Of a stretch of DNA of 64,000 nt, positions 52,509 to 59,832 are shown piece by piece. Position numbers and translations under genes: made by a program. The stretch is taken from positions 4,447,266 through 4,511,265 of the forward strand of contig NZ_CP011047.1 in assembly GCF_000982825.1 (NCBI RefSeq), written 5' to 3'. The notes beneath the pieces were generated by a model. It had not been told where the DNA came from. It did not search any database and was given only the letters and a program-made list of their open reading frames with translations. This stretch comes from Cronobacter sakazakii (GTDB lineage: Bacteria; Pseudomonadota; Gammaproteobacteria; Enterobacterales; Enterobacteriaceae). Within the stretch, counting starts at the first letter, position 1; every line of letters starts with the position of its first letter.

Positions 52509-53051
52509 TTATCGACCGTGATTTTCATGATATCCGTACTTTTTTTCTGCTTCTTTTCTGGCTGAAATAGCTTCTTCAAGTGAATTAAAATCACCCAAAT
52601 GCTTTCTGCCTGCTGGCGTATTTATTCTTGCTCTATATTTCCCAGTGTCAGGCCTTATGGTAACCCCCATACATCCGCTTTTATTAGTTATGCGGGTTTT
52701 CTGATTGTGGGTATTTCCTCGATGGGTAACCTCTCTAAGGTTGGATATACGATTATCAAATCCATCACCATTGATATGGTCGATTGACCCAACTGGATAG
52801 CTTCCATAGTACAAGGCCCAGCACAATCTGTGCGCATAGTGCTTGGCACCCATGATTTGGACCGCGAGGTGATCTCGCAATACAGATCCAGCTCTTCGAT
52901 TCGAAAACCTTCTGTTGAATCCACCATCGTTACCATCAGGGAAATGGGACAGAGGCCTAGATTTCCATGTCAACACACCAGACTCTGGACAGTAAGACAA
53001 GCACTCTCGTAAATAATCGAGAGGTAAAATCTTCTCTTCCGAAATACTCAT
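52509..53051 (-). CDS. Second free-standing HNH homing endonuclease with AP2-like domain
   Basis: 180 aa from ATG 53051 (GAGG six bases upstream). HNH core YAHRLCWALYYGSYPVGSID, HINGDGFDNRISNLREVT; C-terminal AP2-like domain SGCMGVTIRPDTGKYRARIN and HLGDFNSLEEAISARKEAEK. Related in layout but not closely in sequence to the one at 42260. Inserted between tail terminator and tail tube genes with its own terminator. Confidence 0.88.
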   Translation of the reverse strand: MSISEEKILPLDYLRECLSYCPESGVLTWKSRPLSHFPDGNDGGFNRRFSNRRAGSVLRDHLAVQIMGAKHYAHRLCWALYYGSYPVGSIDHINGDGFDNRISNLREVTHRGNTHNQKTRITNKSGCMGVTIRPDTGKYRARINTPAGRKHLGDFNSLEEAISARKEAEKKYGYHENHGR

Positions 53052-53152
53052 GCACAACCTCGTCAAAGTTGCTCGTCGTTTGGTGGGTGTGGCAACCCGG
53101 CGACGAAACCGGGCCTTCGGTGATCAGCCTAGCCACTGGTTAATTATACAGT

Positions 53153-53536
53153 TCACTCACCATATTTAATAGCGAATTGCAGCCGATAGATGAGGCGACC
53201 TTCAGCTGTTAGGACTGGAGCGGGGATACCGCCGAAATTTTCGATATAGCCAATACAGTTGCTTGGCAGAGGGTCTGATTGCACGTGCTGGATAATTTGC
53301 TGCACCGAAGTGTCTAAATATCCATTCCCTCCTTTTGCGCCGATAACATCTACTAACACGTAATATTCGGCCCCTAGTTCATTGCGTATGGAAGAGCCGC
53401 CGTTAGGGCGGAATACCATAAAACGCTCTGACATGTTTCCGGTGTCATTCCATATAAGGAGTTGGGTTGTAAAACCAGCGGTAAGCCCGGCACCTACAAA
53501 ATAATCACGCAGCCGGGTATGCATCGGAGGGTTCAT
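53153..53536 (-). CDS. Tail terminator protein (U-like)
   Basis: 127 aa: MHTRLRDYFVGAGLTAGFTT, MVFRPNGGSSIRNELGAEYY, then IIQHVQSDPLPSNCIGYIEN. Matches phage tail-completion proteins that cap the tail and join it to the head. Starts within the stop of the preceding gene (ATGA overlap), as usual for the connector set. Confidence 0.85.
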   Translation of the reverse strand: MNPPMHTRLRDYFVGAGLTAGFTTQLLIWNDTGNMSERFMVFRPNGGSSIRNELGAEYYVLVDVIGAKGGNGYLDTSVQQIIQHVQSDPLPSNCIGYIENFGGIPAPVLTAEGRLIYRLQFAIKYGE

Positions 53537-53904
53537 AGCGACAACTCCTGTTTCATAACCCGGTCGATTTGCTCTCGGGTATCCTCAAACCCTTTTGTAA
53601 GGAACTCCTTCCTTGCAGTTGCACGGCGGAATTTCTGTGGGATGTTGGGATCGTGAACATAGACCGCATAGTTGGCTGAATACCCAACGCGCCCAGTCAG
53701 GCGAGTGCCGTTTACATCCAGTTCCTGATATTGACTATTGATGAGCGTGGAGGTGTCACCGATAGGCGTATATACGGATGCCTGTGATGAACCAATAATG
53801 AGCGCGCTCTTTATCGCTCTTATTGCTTTTCTTCCCTGAACATCAGCAATGAGTTTTTCAAGATTGGCCTTAGCCTGGCTTATGCCTCTGATTTTTCCAG
53901 CCAT
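53533..53904 (-). CDS. HK97 gp10-like head-tail connector/neck protein
   Basis: 123 aa: IRGISQAKANLEKLIADVQG, KAIRAIKSALIIGSSQASVY, TPIGDTSTLINSQYQELDVN, and GYSANYAVYVHDPNIPQKFR. These are the landmarks of HK97-gp10/lambda Z-type proteins. Three bases separate it from the gene upstream. Confidence 0.88.
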   Translation of the reverse strand: MAGKIRGISQAKANLEKLIADVQGRKAIRAIKSALIIGSSQASVYTPIGDTSTLINSQYQELDVNGTRLTGRVGYSANYAVYVHDPNIPQKFRRATARKEFLTKGFEDTREQIDRVMKQELSL

Positions 53905-53906
53905 GC

Positions 53907-54257
53907 TCAGCCTCCGGTAATTATCGCGTAGTCATCCATAAGGCGGTCGAACGTGTCTTCATCCCTTATAGATTGGAGTATTTCATCAGCCCCAGCCTGA
54001 ACAGGGTCTGCTTCGGTAGACACGCCAATCAGGATGTAATCCCCCATATCCGCATCGGCGAATTCCGTCCAGAAGGTGTTTTTGATTACTCGCTCTGAAC
54101 CAATATCGCCGAGCCGCTTGCTCAACCCACCTTCATAGCCGCAATCGATGACCACCGGAGCTGCGAAACCCAACGGATCACCATAGTCATTCTGGCCTTC
54201 CAGTCGCTTCCAAAACGTCGCTTTGCCGGTGTATGACCAGCGGGCCAACTCTGACAT
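53907..54257 (-). CDS. Head-tail joining protein
   Basis: 116 aa: ARWSYTGKATFWKRLEGQND, DCGYEGGLSKRLGDIGSERV, NTFWTEFADADMGDYILIGV. Size, position between head and gp10-like gene, and overlap of neighbours fit a head-completion/stopper protein. Family recognised only in outline. Confidence 0.78.
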   Translation of the reverse strand: MSELARWSYTGKATFWKRLEGQNDYGDPLGFAAPVVIDCGYEGGLSKRLGDIGSERVIKNTFWTEFADADMGDYILIGVSTEADPVQAGADEILQSIRDEDTFDRLMDDYAIITGG

Positions 54258-54259
54258 TC

Positions 54260-54430
54260 TTATTCCCTCCAGCGCAGCACCTTCGCACCACTCTCCCGGA
54301 TGCGCGGGCAGTTAATAAACCACTCCCCATCCGATTTAACGTATCCGGTGGTCTGCCGACCTGTTTCAGTAAGTACCCATACGCGCTCGAATGACCGCGG
54401 GAGTCGATTTTTAACGGATATCCACGTCAT
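54260..54430 (-). CDS. Small DUF551-like protein
   Basis: 56 aa: MTWISVKNRLPRSFERVWVL, TETGRQTTGYVKSDGEWFIN, ending VLRWRE. The WISVKxRLP start and W-R-x end are those of small phage DUF551-type proteins. Its ATG is the last base region of the preceding gene's stop (overlap of one base), so it is translated with the connector genes. Function unknown. Confidence 0.72.
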   Translation of the reverse strand: MTWISVKNRLPRSFERVWVLTETGRQTTGYVKSDGEWFINCPRIRESGAKVLRWRE

Positions 54431-54831
54431 TAGCGTTCACCGTTACACATGCATCCACCTTTCCCTATCCAGATGCCTGCAAAAGCCTTATTACTGGGGT
54501 CTGGGGGAATCAGCGAGGTTGCACAGCCATACTTATCAAGCCCTCGCAGTAAGGACAGAGATCCTGACCACCGATCCGCAAACGACTGATATCGAAACGA
54601 CCTTGAGGCACCTGACGGGGCTGTCTGAGAGCTGATATAGCGATCGCCCTGCCCCAGCCCCATCAGTCCTAACAAATACATTTGAATTAGCAGCGCTGTC
54701 GCAGCTGGGTAATGAGCATCAAGACATTCCTGAATGCTGTTCACCTGCTCAATCAGCGCGTCAAGAATAAAGTCGGGCAGCGTGATGCCGACCGACGATA
54801 GGTATTCCTTCGCCTGTGCTGTGGTTATCAT
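54430..54831 (-). CDS. Head-tail adaptor protein
   Basis: 133 aa from ATG 54831, chosen since GAGGTC lies before it. ITTAQAKEYLSSVGITLPDF, ILDALIEQVNSIQECLDAHY, IPPDPSNKAFAGIWIGKGGC. This is the pattern of the adaptor following the capsid in this phage group. The C-terminus has Cys residues (GCMCNGER). Confidence 0.82.
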   Translation of the reverse strand: MITTAQAKEYLSSVGITLPDFILDALIEQVNSIQECLDAHYPAATALLIQMYLLGLMGLGQGDRYISSQTAPSGASRSFRYQSFADRWSGSLSLLRGLDKYGCATSLIPPDPSNKAFAGIWIGKGGCMCNGER

Positions 54832-54861
54832 GCTGACCTCAGATATAGCCCTCCGCAGAGG

Positions 54862-54893
54862 GCATAAAAAAACCGCCATCGCGGCGGCTGTTA
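54862..54893 (-). terminator. Terminator-like hairpin
   Basis: On the minus strand GCCGCC-GCGAT-GGCGGT followed by TTTTTT. Confidence 0.65.
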
Positions 54894-55187
54894 CTCAGCA
54901 GGGAAAAGCTTATCCAGCTCGCCCTCTGGCAGAAGGCCTGCGAGCTTGTCGACGCCCATATTGCCTTTGTACTCAATGCCCAGATCATCAAGGCGCTTGG
55001 TGATAGCCTGCTTGCGGGCCTGCTTATCGGTAGATGCATCAGGGGTCGCCGGAGTCAGCTCTGCTGACGCCTTACCGGAAAGCTTACGGACATGAGATTT
55101 CAACGAAGGGTGCAGGTTTTCCAGTTCAACCACTTCGCCTAAAGAGACACCATGCCAAGGACGGGTTACTTCGTATTTATCAGCCAT
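54891..55187 (-). CDS. Phage protein with HeH/SAP-like end
   Basis: 98 aa. N-terminal YEVTRPWHGVSLGEVVELEN, LHPSLKSHVRKLS; the end KRLDDLGIEYKGNMGVDKLA, GLLPEGELDKLFPAE resembles the HeH/LEM-type motif at the C-terminus of lambda FI-like and similar proteins. Between capsid and adaptor genes; probably an assembly or connector accessory. Confidence 0.75.
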   Translation of the reverse strand: MADKYEVTRPWHGVSLGEVVELENLHPSLKSHVRKLSGKASAELTPATPDASTDKQARKQAITKRLDDLGIEYKGNMGVDKLAGLLPEGELDKLFPAE

Positions 55188-55197
55188 GATTTATCCT

Positions 55198-56295
55198 TTA
55201 TGCCAGATTAGCGCCGTAAACCACACCAGACAGGCCTTCGCCGTCCTTCTTAATCTGCAAGCCTTCTGCAGACATGATCTGGAAGTTGTAATTGCTCTGC
55301 GGCATCAGACGCGGCAGCGGAACTACGCCTACAGCCATGCCTACCAGCGGTGAAATTACGTCCTGGCGACGCTGATATCCGAAGAACTCATTGCCGCTTA
55401 GCGCGAAGGTCGGGCGGATCTCCTTGGCAGGAATGAAGCGAGAGATCGCATCAGCCACAGTGCCGCTTACCAGAGCGTTGCTGCCCGAGTTTACGTTGAT
55501 GAGGTAAGGCTTGGACATGTTTGCCCAAATCTCAGAACTCACCCACAGAACATCATAGGCAGCAACTTTGTTACGGCGAGCAGTCAGGCCAAAAGCACCA
55601 GTCGGGCCGAAGAATGCCAGCATGTCAGCCGGTGAGGCCGTAGTCAGGTCGATATTCGCGCCGCCAGCGCCGCTGCCGAGGTTAATCTTCGCAGTGTTTC
55701 GGTGGTTACGGATGCCCTGACCTTTGTAGCCATCGACAGAAATGCTGTCATCGCCATTCAGGTAGTACCCGACGCGCTTTTTGTGGAACTTGCGCATCTT
55801 GGCAGCCTGCGAGTCCAGCGCCAGGTCAATACCAACAGTGCTCAGGCCTGCAGCGTGACGCCAGTTAACGCCATAACCTGCAGTGAACACCGGAATAGGG
55901 TCGCCATCGCCGCCGTATTCGGTGTGGTCGAAGGAATATGGTGCCTGACCATCGATGCTGATTGATACGTCATCAGCAATATCACCGGAAACGGTGTAGA
56001 GCTTCGCGGTTTTGCCGATAGGCAGTACGGTCTGGACAGCCAGAAGGTCGTTGATAATTTCCATGCCATCTTCCTGATCGCGCATTTGGATGATCTGGCG
56101 ATCAATCTCAGCCCAGAATTCGCGGGTAAAACCGCCAACAGCGTTAGCCGCCAGCATTTCTGCGGTCATGCTTGGTCGGTAGGCATTAACCATCATGTCA
56201 TGCTGTTGATTGAAGATGTTGCGGTTAGCCCACAGCTCGTTCCAGTGTCCGCGCAGTCGGCTGTTAGCAGCCAGTGTTTCAGCGGTAAAATACAT
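55198..56295 (-). CDS. Major capsid protein
   Basis: 365 aa: YFTAETLAANSRLRGHWNEL, NAVGGFTREFWAEIDRQIIQ, MRDQEDGMEIINDLLAVQTV, then SNYNFQIMSAEGLQIKKDGE near the end. I recall this as the DUF6260-type capsid found with DUF1073 portals. HK97 fold expected. Good AGGAGAAT ribosome binding site. Confidence 0.9.
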   Translation of the reverse strand: MYFTAETLAANSRLRGHWNELWANRNIFNQQHDMMVNAYRPSMTAEMLAANAVGGFTREFWAEIDRQIIQMRDQEDGMEIINDLLAVQTVLPIGKTAKLYTVSGDIADDVSISIDGQAPYSFDHTEYGGDGDPIPVFTAGYGVNWRHAAGLSTVGIDLALDSQAAKMRKFHKKRVGYYLNGDDSISVDGYKGQGIRNHRNTAKINLGSGAGGANIDLTTASPADMLAFFGPTGAFGLTARRNKVAAYDVLWVSSEIWANMSKPYLINVNSGSNALVSGTVADAISRFIPAKEIRPTFALSGNEFFGYQRRQDVISPLVGMAVGVVPLPRLMPQSNYNFQIMSAEGLQIKKDGEGLSGVVYGANLA

Positions 56296-56309
56296 TCTTA
56301 TTCTCCTGA

Positions 56310-56762
56310 TTAAGCGCCAGCTGCTGCGGCAACGGTGCCTACGCGAGCGCGTACGCGGATTAAATCGGTAGTACTGGCGGCGATGGTTACGTCATCCTGG
56401 CTGTAGCCAATCACTGAGTCAGTGTCGGCGCTCGCTTTGGTGAACTGACCATTAGTGCCAAGCTTGATCGGGTCATCTTTTGCGTAGGTGCCAGCAGCAC
56501 ACCGTAGCGCCAGTTCGCGACCCTCCTCCAGATAGTTGCCGACGGCAGAATCACCGGCAGGGATTGGCTCATTAACGGTCAGGCCCTGGTGATAACCGGT
56601 TTCAACGATGTAGAGACGACCAGTCAGAGCAGTTGCTTGTGCAAACTCGTTGTCGCCATTAATGACTACTGCAGTTCCCGGCAGGGTATCAGCAGCGACC
56701 ACTCGGGTTTCGGTCTTGTACAGCGACTGACCGTCAATATTGATTCGACGATAACGTGCCAT
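56310..56762 (-). CDS. Head decoration/structural protein
   Basis: 150 aa: ARYRRINIDGQSLYKTETRV, AADTLPGTAVVINGDNEFAQ, PIPAGDSAVGNYLEEGRELA, then a beta-rich end. Position between DUF2213 protein and capsid, size and beta composition fit a capsid decoration protein (lambda D role), though fold is not proven. Confidence 0.8.
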   Translation of the reverse strand: MARYRRINIDGQSLYKTETRVVAADTLPGTAVVINGDNEFAQATALTGRLYIVETGYHQGLTVNEPIPAGDSAVGNYLEEGRELALRCAAGTYAKDDPIKLGTNGQFTKASADTDSVIGYSQDDVTIAASTTDLIRVRARVGTVAAAAGA

Positions 56763-58043
56763 TACGCAGCACCTCCAAAGTAGGTTTTGTAATCAGGCGC
56801 GCCGGTTTCTGCCTGGTTCTGTGCAGAGTTAGTACCCAGCGGAGCGGCTTCACCCAAGGATTTAAACATTGCATCTAGCGCTTCGCCTGACAGCGCGTTA
56901 GCTACGACTTCGCCATGCTTAGCAGCCACAGCGGCGCGCTTGGTCTGTTCTTCAGCGCGAGAGTTGGCGGTCAGGGTTTCTGTCAGCTTTTCCTGGTTGG
57001 CCTGTAGCGCTTCAACCTTCTCGAAAGCGGCTTAATTGCCTTCTCCGTATTGGTAGCCACAGCCTCACCAATCATGCTGCCGATTTGTTCCAGTTCTTCT
57101 TTGGTTAAAGGCATGTCGCCCTCCGTTTTGTGGTTTGTTGCAGGAGCGTCCTGCGGTGTGAAAAGAGATTTGAATTTGTTGGCTACAATTGCGACCCATG
57201 ACTCCTGGCGCGCCACTTTGGTGGCCTGTTTCGTCAAAGGTGATCTGCCCGCCATCACTGGTATACCCGTACACCTGTGCATCACCGCCGTTACGGATGA
57301 CAATCGCCTGTGAATCGGTAAAGTCAGCAATCCATGCGTAATCGTCAGGCCCGGTCGCAAATTTGTCGCGGGCAGCTTTCTCAAGGCGGCGTTCACGTTC
57401 GCGGGTAGGACTCGCCTACCAGTGCGCCAGAGTTGGTTTTGATGGACTTTGCCTGGTCAGCGTTAACCATCAGGACCAACGCCCTGCTCTGGCTGTGCCG
57501 CACCGACTTCCATGAAGGAGGATGGCGTCATGGTCCATTGCGTTGATTTTGGCAACCCATTCAATGCCCTGAGCCTTCTGTTGCTCGCTTGCCTCAAGCT
57601 GGTCGAGAAATACTGCAACGGCTGGTATGAATGGGTGGTACATCATCGCCGCGCTCAATCGCTGCAACGCGCTCCAGAAGTTCACGCCCACCCTCACTCT
57701 GATTGCAACCTGAACATCAACCCATTTCTCCGCATAAACCCGATTGCCGGATTTCTTTCACGTTGGCGGTTCCATGCGGCGATGTGGCCTACGTTGATTC
57801 CTCAGGAGAGAAAGCTGATACAAACTGACCATTGACCGTTGGGTGACCCAATGGTGCCAGAGTGCCTTCCAGCCCTGATAGTGCGCGGTCGATTTCTGAT
57901 GCGGGGTAAAGACCACCGTTCATTACTACGTTCGCGCCGGCAGCGTATAGCTGGGGAGAACCAGATGTTCGCGCCCCGTTATACGTTTCACGGCGAATAG
58001 ACTGACTGTTCACCTTTGTGGTGACGTTAACCTGCATTGTCAT
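56762..58043 (-). pseudogene. DUF2213-type head protein, multiply frameshifted
   Basis: The reading can be stitched through about seven single-base shifts into one protein of about 425 aa: it starts MTMQVNVTTKVNSQSIRRET, passes GHPTVNGQFVSAFSPEG, VAVFLDQLEASEQQKAQGIE, VNADQAKSIKTNSGALVGES, RERERRLEKAARDKFATGPD, YGYTSDGGQITFDET, TEKAIKPLSEKVEALQANQE, and ends GAPDYKTYFGGAA at 56762. It is the DUF2213 family (prohead protease/scaffold role). Shifts fall between 57000 and 57830; the first 80 residues and the last 120 are intact. As given it is not translatable. Confidence 0.88.
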
Positions 58044-58059
58044 GGGTGATTACTCTTGT

Positions 58060-59832
58060 CTATGCCGCGTGTTTGCAGCAGTGATGTGATTTATTTGTGG
58101 CCATGCGCTTGCCCCATGTCTGAGCAAACTCTTTTTTGGCAATATCGATAACGCTGGAGTTGAGCGGAACGCCCTTCTCATCAACCAGAACGGTGACCTG
58201 AGTGCATTTACAGTTGCTTGCGATTATTCCATTGGCTATCATAAGGCCTGACACTTCTTCGAGATCGTAAACATGACCTTCAAAGAAATACCTCTCGACA
58301 CTGACAACATCGTCAATCTCTATAAGTCCGGCCTCTCTGAGCAGGCTATCTCCAGAAAGATTGGTGCTTCCCGCAGCGCTGTTAAGCGACGGCTCGAAGC
58401 TGCTGGAATTGTTCGCAGAGGAAAAAGTACTGCTGCAATAAACCGATTCTCGCTTGCCACGCCTGAAGAAAGGCGACTTGTTACCGCTGCAGCCCTCGGC
58501 GTCAGGAGGGGCCAAATCGATAGCGATGAGGTCAGAGAAAGGCGATCCCTGAATCAACGCGCTGACAGAGTTGGTATGTTTGAGAGCGAAATAATCGAGC
58601 ATCTTGCTCGTATGGGTGTCGCATGCAATGGTCAGTTGCCGGTCGGACCTTACAATGTGGACCTCTCCATTGCAGGAACTACCGTCGCCGTGGAAATCTA
58701 CAGCACTCACCCATCTAAGGATCGAATGACCAGACTCCACCAGAGAGCTAAAGACATCCTGAACTGCGGATACTCTATGCTGGTCGTTCAGGTCACCTAT
58801 CCCAACAGAATTTTCGACATTGCTGCTGTATGCGAAAAGATTGTCTCTTTCCGTGACTTCGTTAGCAGCAATCAATCCTCTGTCGGTCATTACGGGGTGA
58901 TTAGGGGTAACGGTAAGGTTGCGACCACTACGAGTCACAAGCTTGACGACCATCCCCTTGTAGTAAGTTTTTGAGCCAGCCACAAACCTGCCTTGCACTT
59001 CTGTGTCAGGCAGGTAGCAGTTAATCGCGTTGCCATTGATGCTGTACCACTCCCTGACCTCATCCGAGGTATAGAGGTGTCCGTGCCTGAGAGCGTGTGT
59101 ACGTCGCGTTGTGGGGCTTAAGGCGGACATATGAAGCAACATGACGTTAAGGCCTAAATCATCTTTTGCCTGGTCATGTTCGTCCCATCGCGCACGCCGG
59201 AGTGCGGTAGTGATTTCCGTGCGTGCAATGCGGTTGGCTCTGCTGCGCTCGATATCTGTTTGAGCGGTTATATTTCTGGCAACTTCGCGAGGGTTAAGCC
59301 CGCGCCCAATACCGTCCGTCAGTACGCGGGAAAGGTCAGCCTTTATCTGATTGCTAAGGCCTTTCATCTCTTCAAACTCGCGCGCCCTGACCAGTATCAG
59401 ACGGGACTGATAGGCGTCACTTAACAGGATCTTCTCAATGCTTTCCCTGTCGGCGGCGTATGCCGGGGATTGCTGCGAAAGGTTGCTAAACTCCTGCGCC
59501 GTTCCTCGCTGATAAGCCGTAGAAACGTAGTCCTGCCAGAACCACAAATTCAACTCCCCGCCCTGCAACAAAATGTCATCGACGAGCGATTCACCGTTTT
59601 GAAGCAGCATGGAAAGAAGTGTCTGGTCAAGGCGGAAGGTGTAGCGCTGGTTTACTGCTGGCTCTGAAGGTATGCGGTTAAGTAACTCTATGTACCCCTT
59701 TCCGATTTTCCGTAGCCGTCTGCTGAACTCGCGCATTGCGCCGCGCTCCAGCCTGTCTACACCAGTCGGGTCCTGCTTATTGGCTGGTAATATCGCTGGT
59801 TTCGCTGGCTTGTTCGCTTTCTTCATCGTCAT
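58060..59832 (-). CDS. Minor head (Mu gpF/SPP1 gp7-like) protein containing an intein
   Basis: 590 aa. Residues 1-271 and 541-590 are the host protein: RSRANRIARTEITTALRRAR, ALSPTTRRTHALRHGHLYTS, then NAIN joined to CKCTQVTVLVDEKG, the conserved C-x-C motif of the Mu F-like head morphogenesis family. Residues 272-540 are an inserted intein. After splicing the product would be 321 aa. It starts 56 bases inside the portal gene. The protein initiates capsid assembly with the portal and may be injected. Confidence 0.9.
   Translation of the reverse strand: MTMKKANKPAKPAILPANKQDPTGVDRLERGAMREFSRRLRKIGKGYIELLNRIPSEPAVNQRYTFRLDQTLLSMLLQNGESLVDDILLQGGELNLWFWQDYVSTAYQRGTAQEFSNLSQQSPAYAADRESIEKILLSDAYQSRLILVRAREFEEMKGLSNQIKADLSRVLTDGIGRGLNPREVARNITAQTDIERSRANRIARTEITTALRRARWDEHDQAKDDLGLNVMLLHMSALSPTTRRTHALRHGHLYTSDEVREWYSINGNAINCYLPDTEVQGRFVAGSKTYYKGMVVKLVTRSGRNLTVTPNHPVMTDRGLIAANEVTERDNLFAYSSNVENSVGIGDLNDQHRVSAVQDVFSSLVESGHSILRWVSAVDFHGDGSSCNGEVHIVRSDRQLTIACDTHTSKMLDYFALKHTNSVSALIQGSPFSDLIAIDLAPPDAEGCSGNKSPFFRRGKRESVYCSSTFSSANNSSSFEPSLNSAAGSTNLSGDSLLREAGLIEIDDVVSVERYFFEGHVYDLEEVSGLMIANGIIASNCKCTQVTVLVDEKGVPLNSSVIDIAKKEFAQTWGKRMATNKSHHCCKHAA
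58213..59019 (-). other. Intein (269 aa) in the minor head protein
   Basis: First residue Cys272 (CYLPDTEVQG), block B with TxxH (LTVTPNHPVMTDRG, Thr309/His312), block F EIDDVVSVERYFFEGHVYDL, block G MIANGIIASN ending in Asn540, followed by Cys541 of the C-extein. The usual penultimate His is Ser539, seen in a minority of active inteins. The middle (about 340-500) is Ser-rich and has no LAGLIDADG or HNH motif on this strand; the complementary strand encodes a nuclease-like protein. Cys1, TxxH, Asn and Cys+1 suggest it can splice. Confidence 0.88.
58273..58974 (+). CDS. Antisense-encoded HTH plus Vsr-like nuclease inside the intein
   Basis: 233 aa, fully within the intein DNA but on the opposite strand and in codon register with it. 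HTH at residues 12-50 (SGLSEQAISRKIGASRSAVK). Residues 100-175 have the Vsr/EDxHD-like nuclease layout: E104-x-E106 in MFESEIIEHL, D130 in YNVDLSI, E141/H146 in VAVEIYSTHPSKD, then RAKDILNCGYSMLVVQVTYP. Weak Shine-Dalgarno (GAG nine bases upstream). Likely the homing endonuclease of the intein. Residues 190-233 are complementary to intein block B and may be an unselected tail. Confidence 0.82.
   Translation: MTFKEIPLDTDNIVNLYKSGLSEQAISRKIGASRSAVKRRLEAAGIVRRGKSTAAINRFSLATPEERRLVTAAALGVRRGQIDSDEVRERRSLNQRADRVGMFESEIIEHLARMGVACNGQLPVGPYNVDLSIAGTTVAVEIYSTHPSKDRMTRLHQRAKDILNCGYSMLVVQVTYPNRIFDIAAVCEKIVSFRDFVSSNQSSVGHYGVIRGNGKVATTTSHKLDDHPLVVSF

Noticed and set aside
57512..57835. 107-aa plus-strand frame in the DUF2213 region
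   Set aside because: Shadow of the frameshifted head gene.
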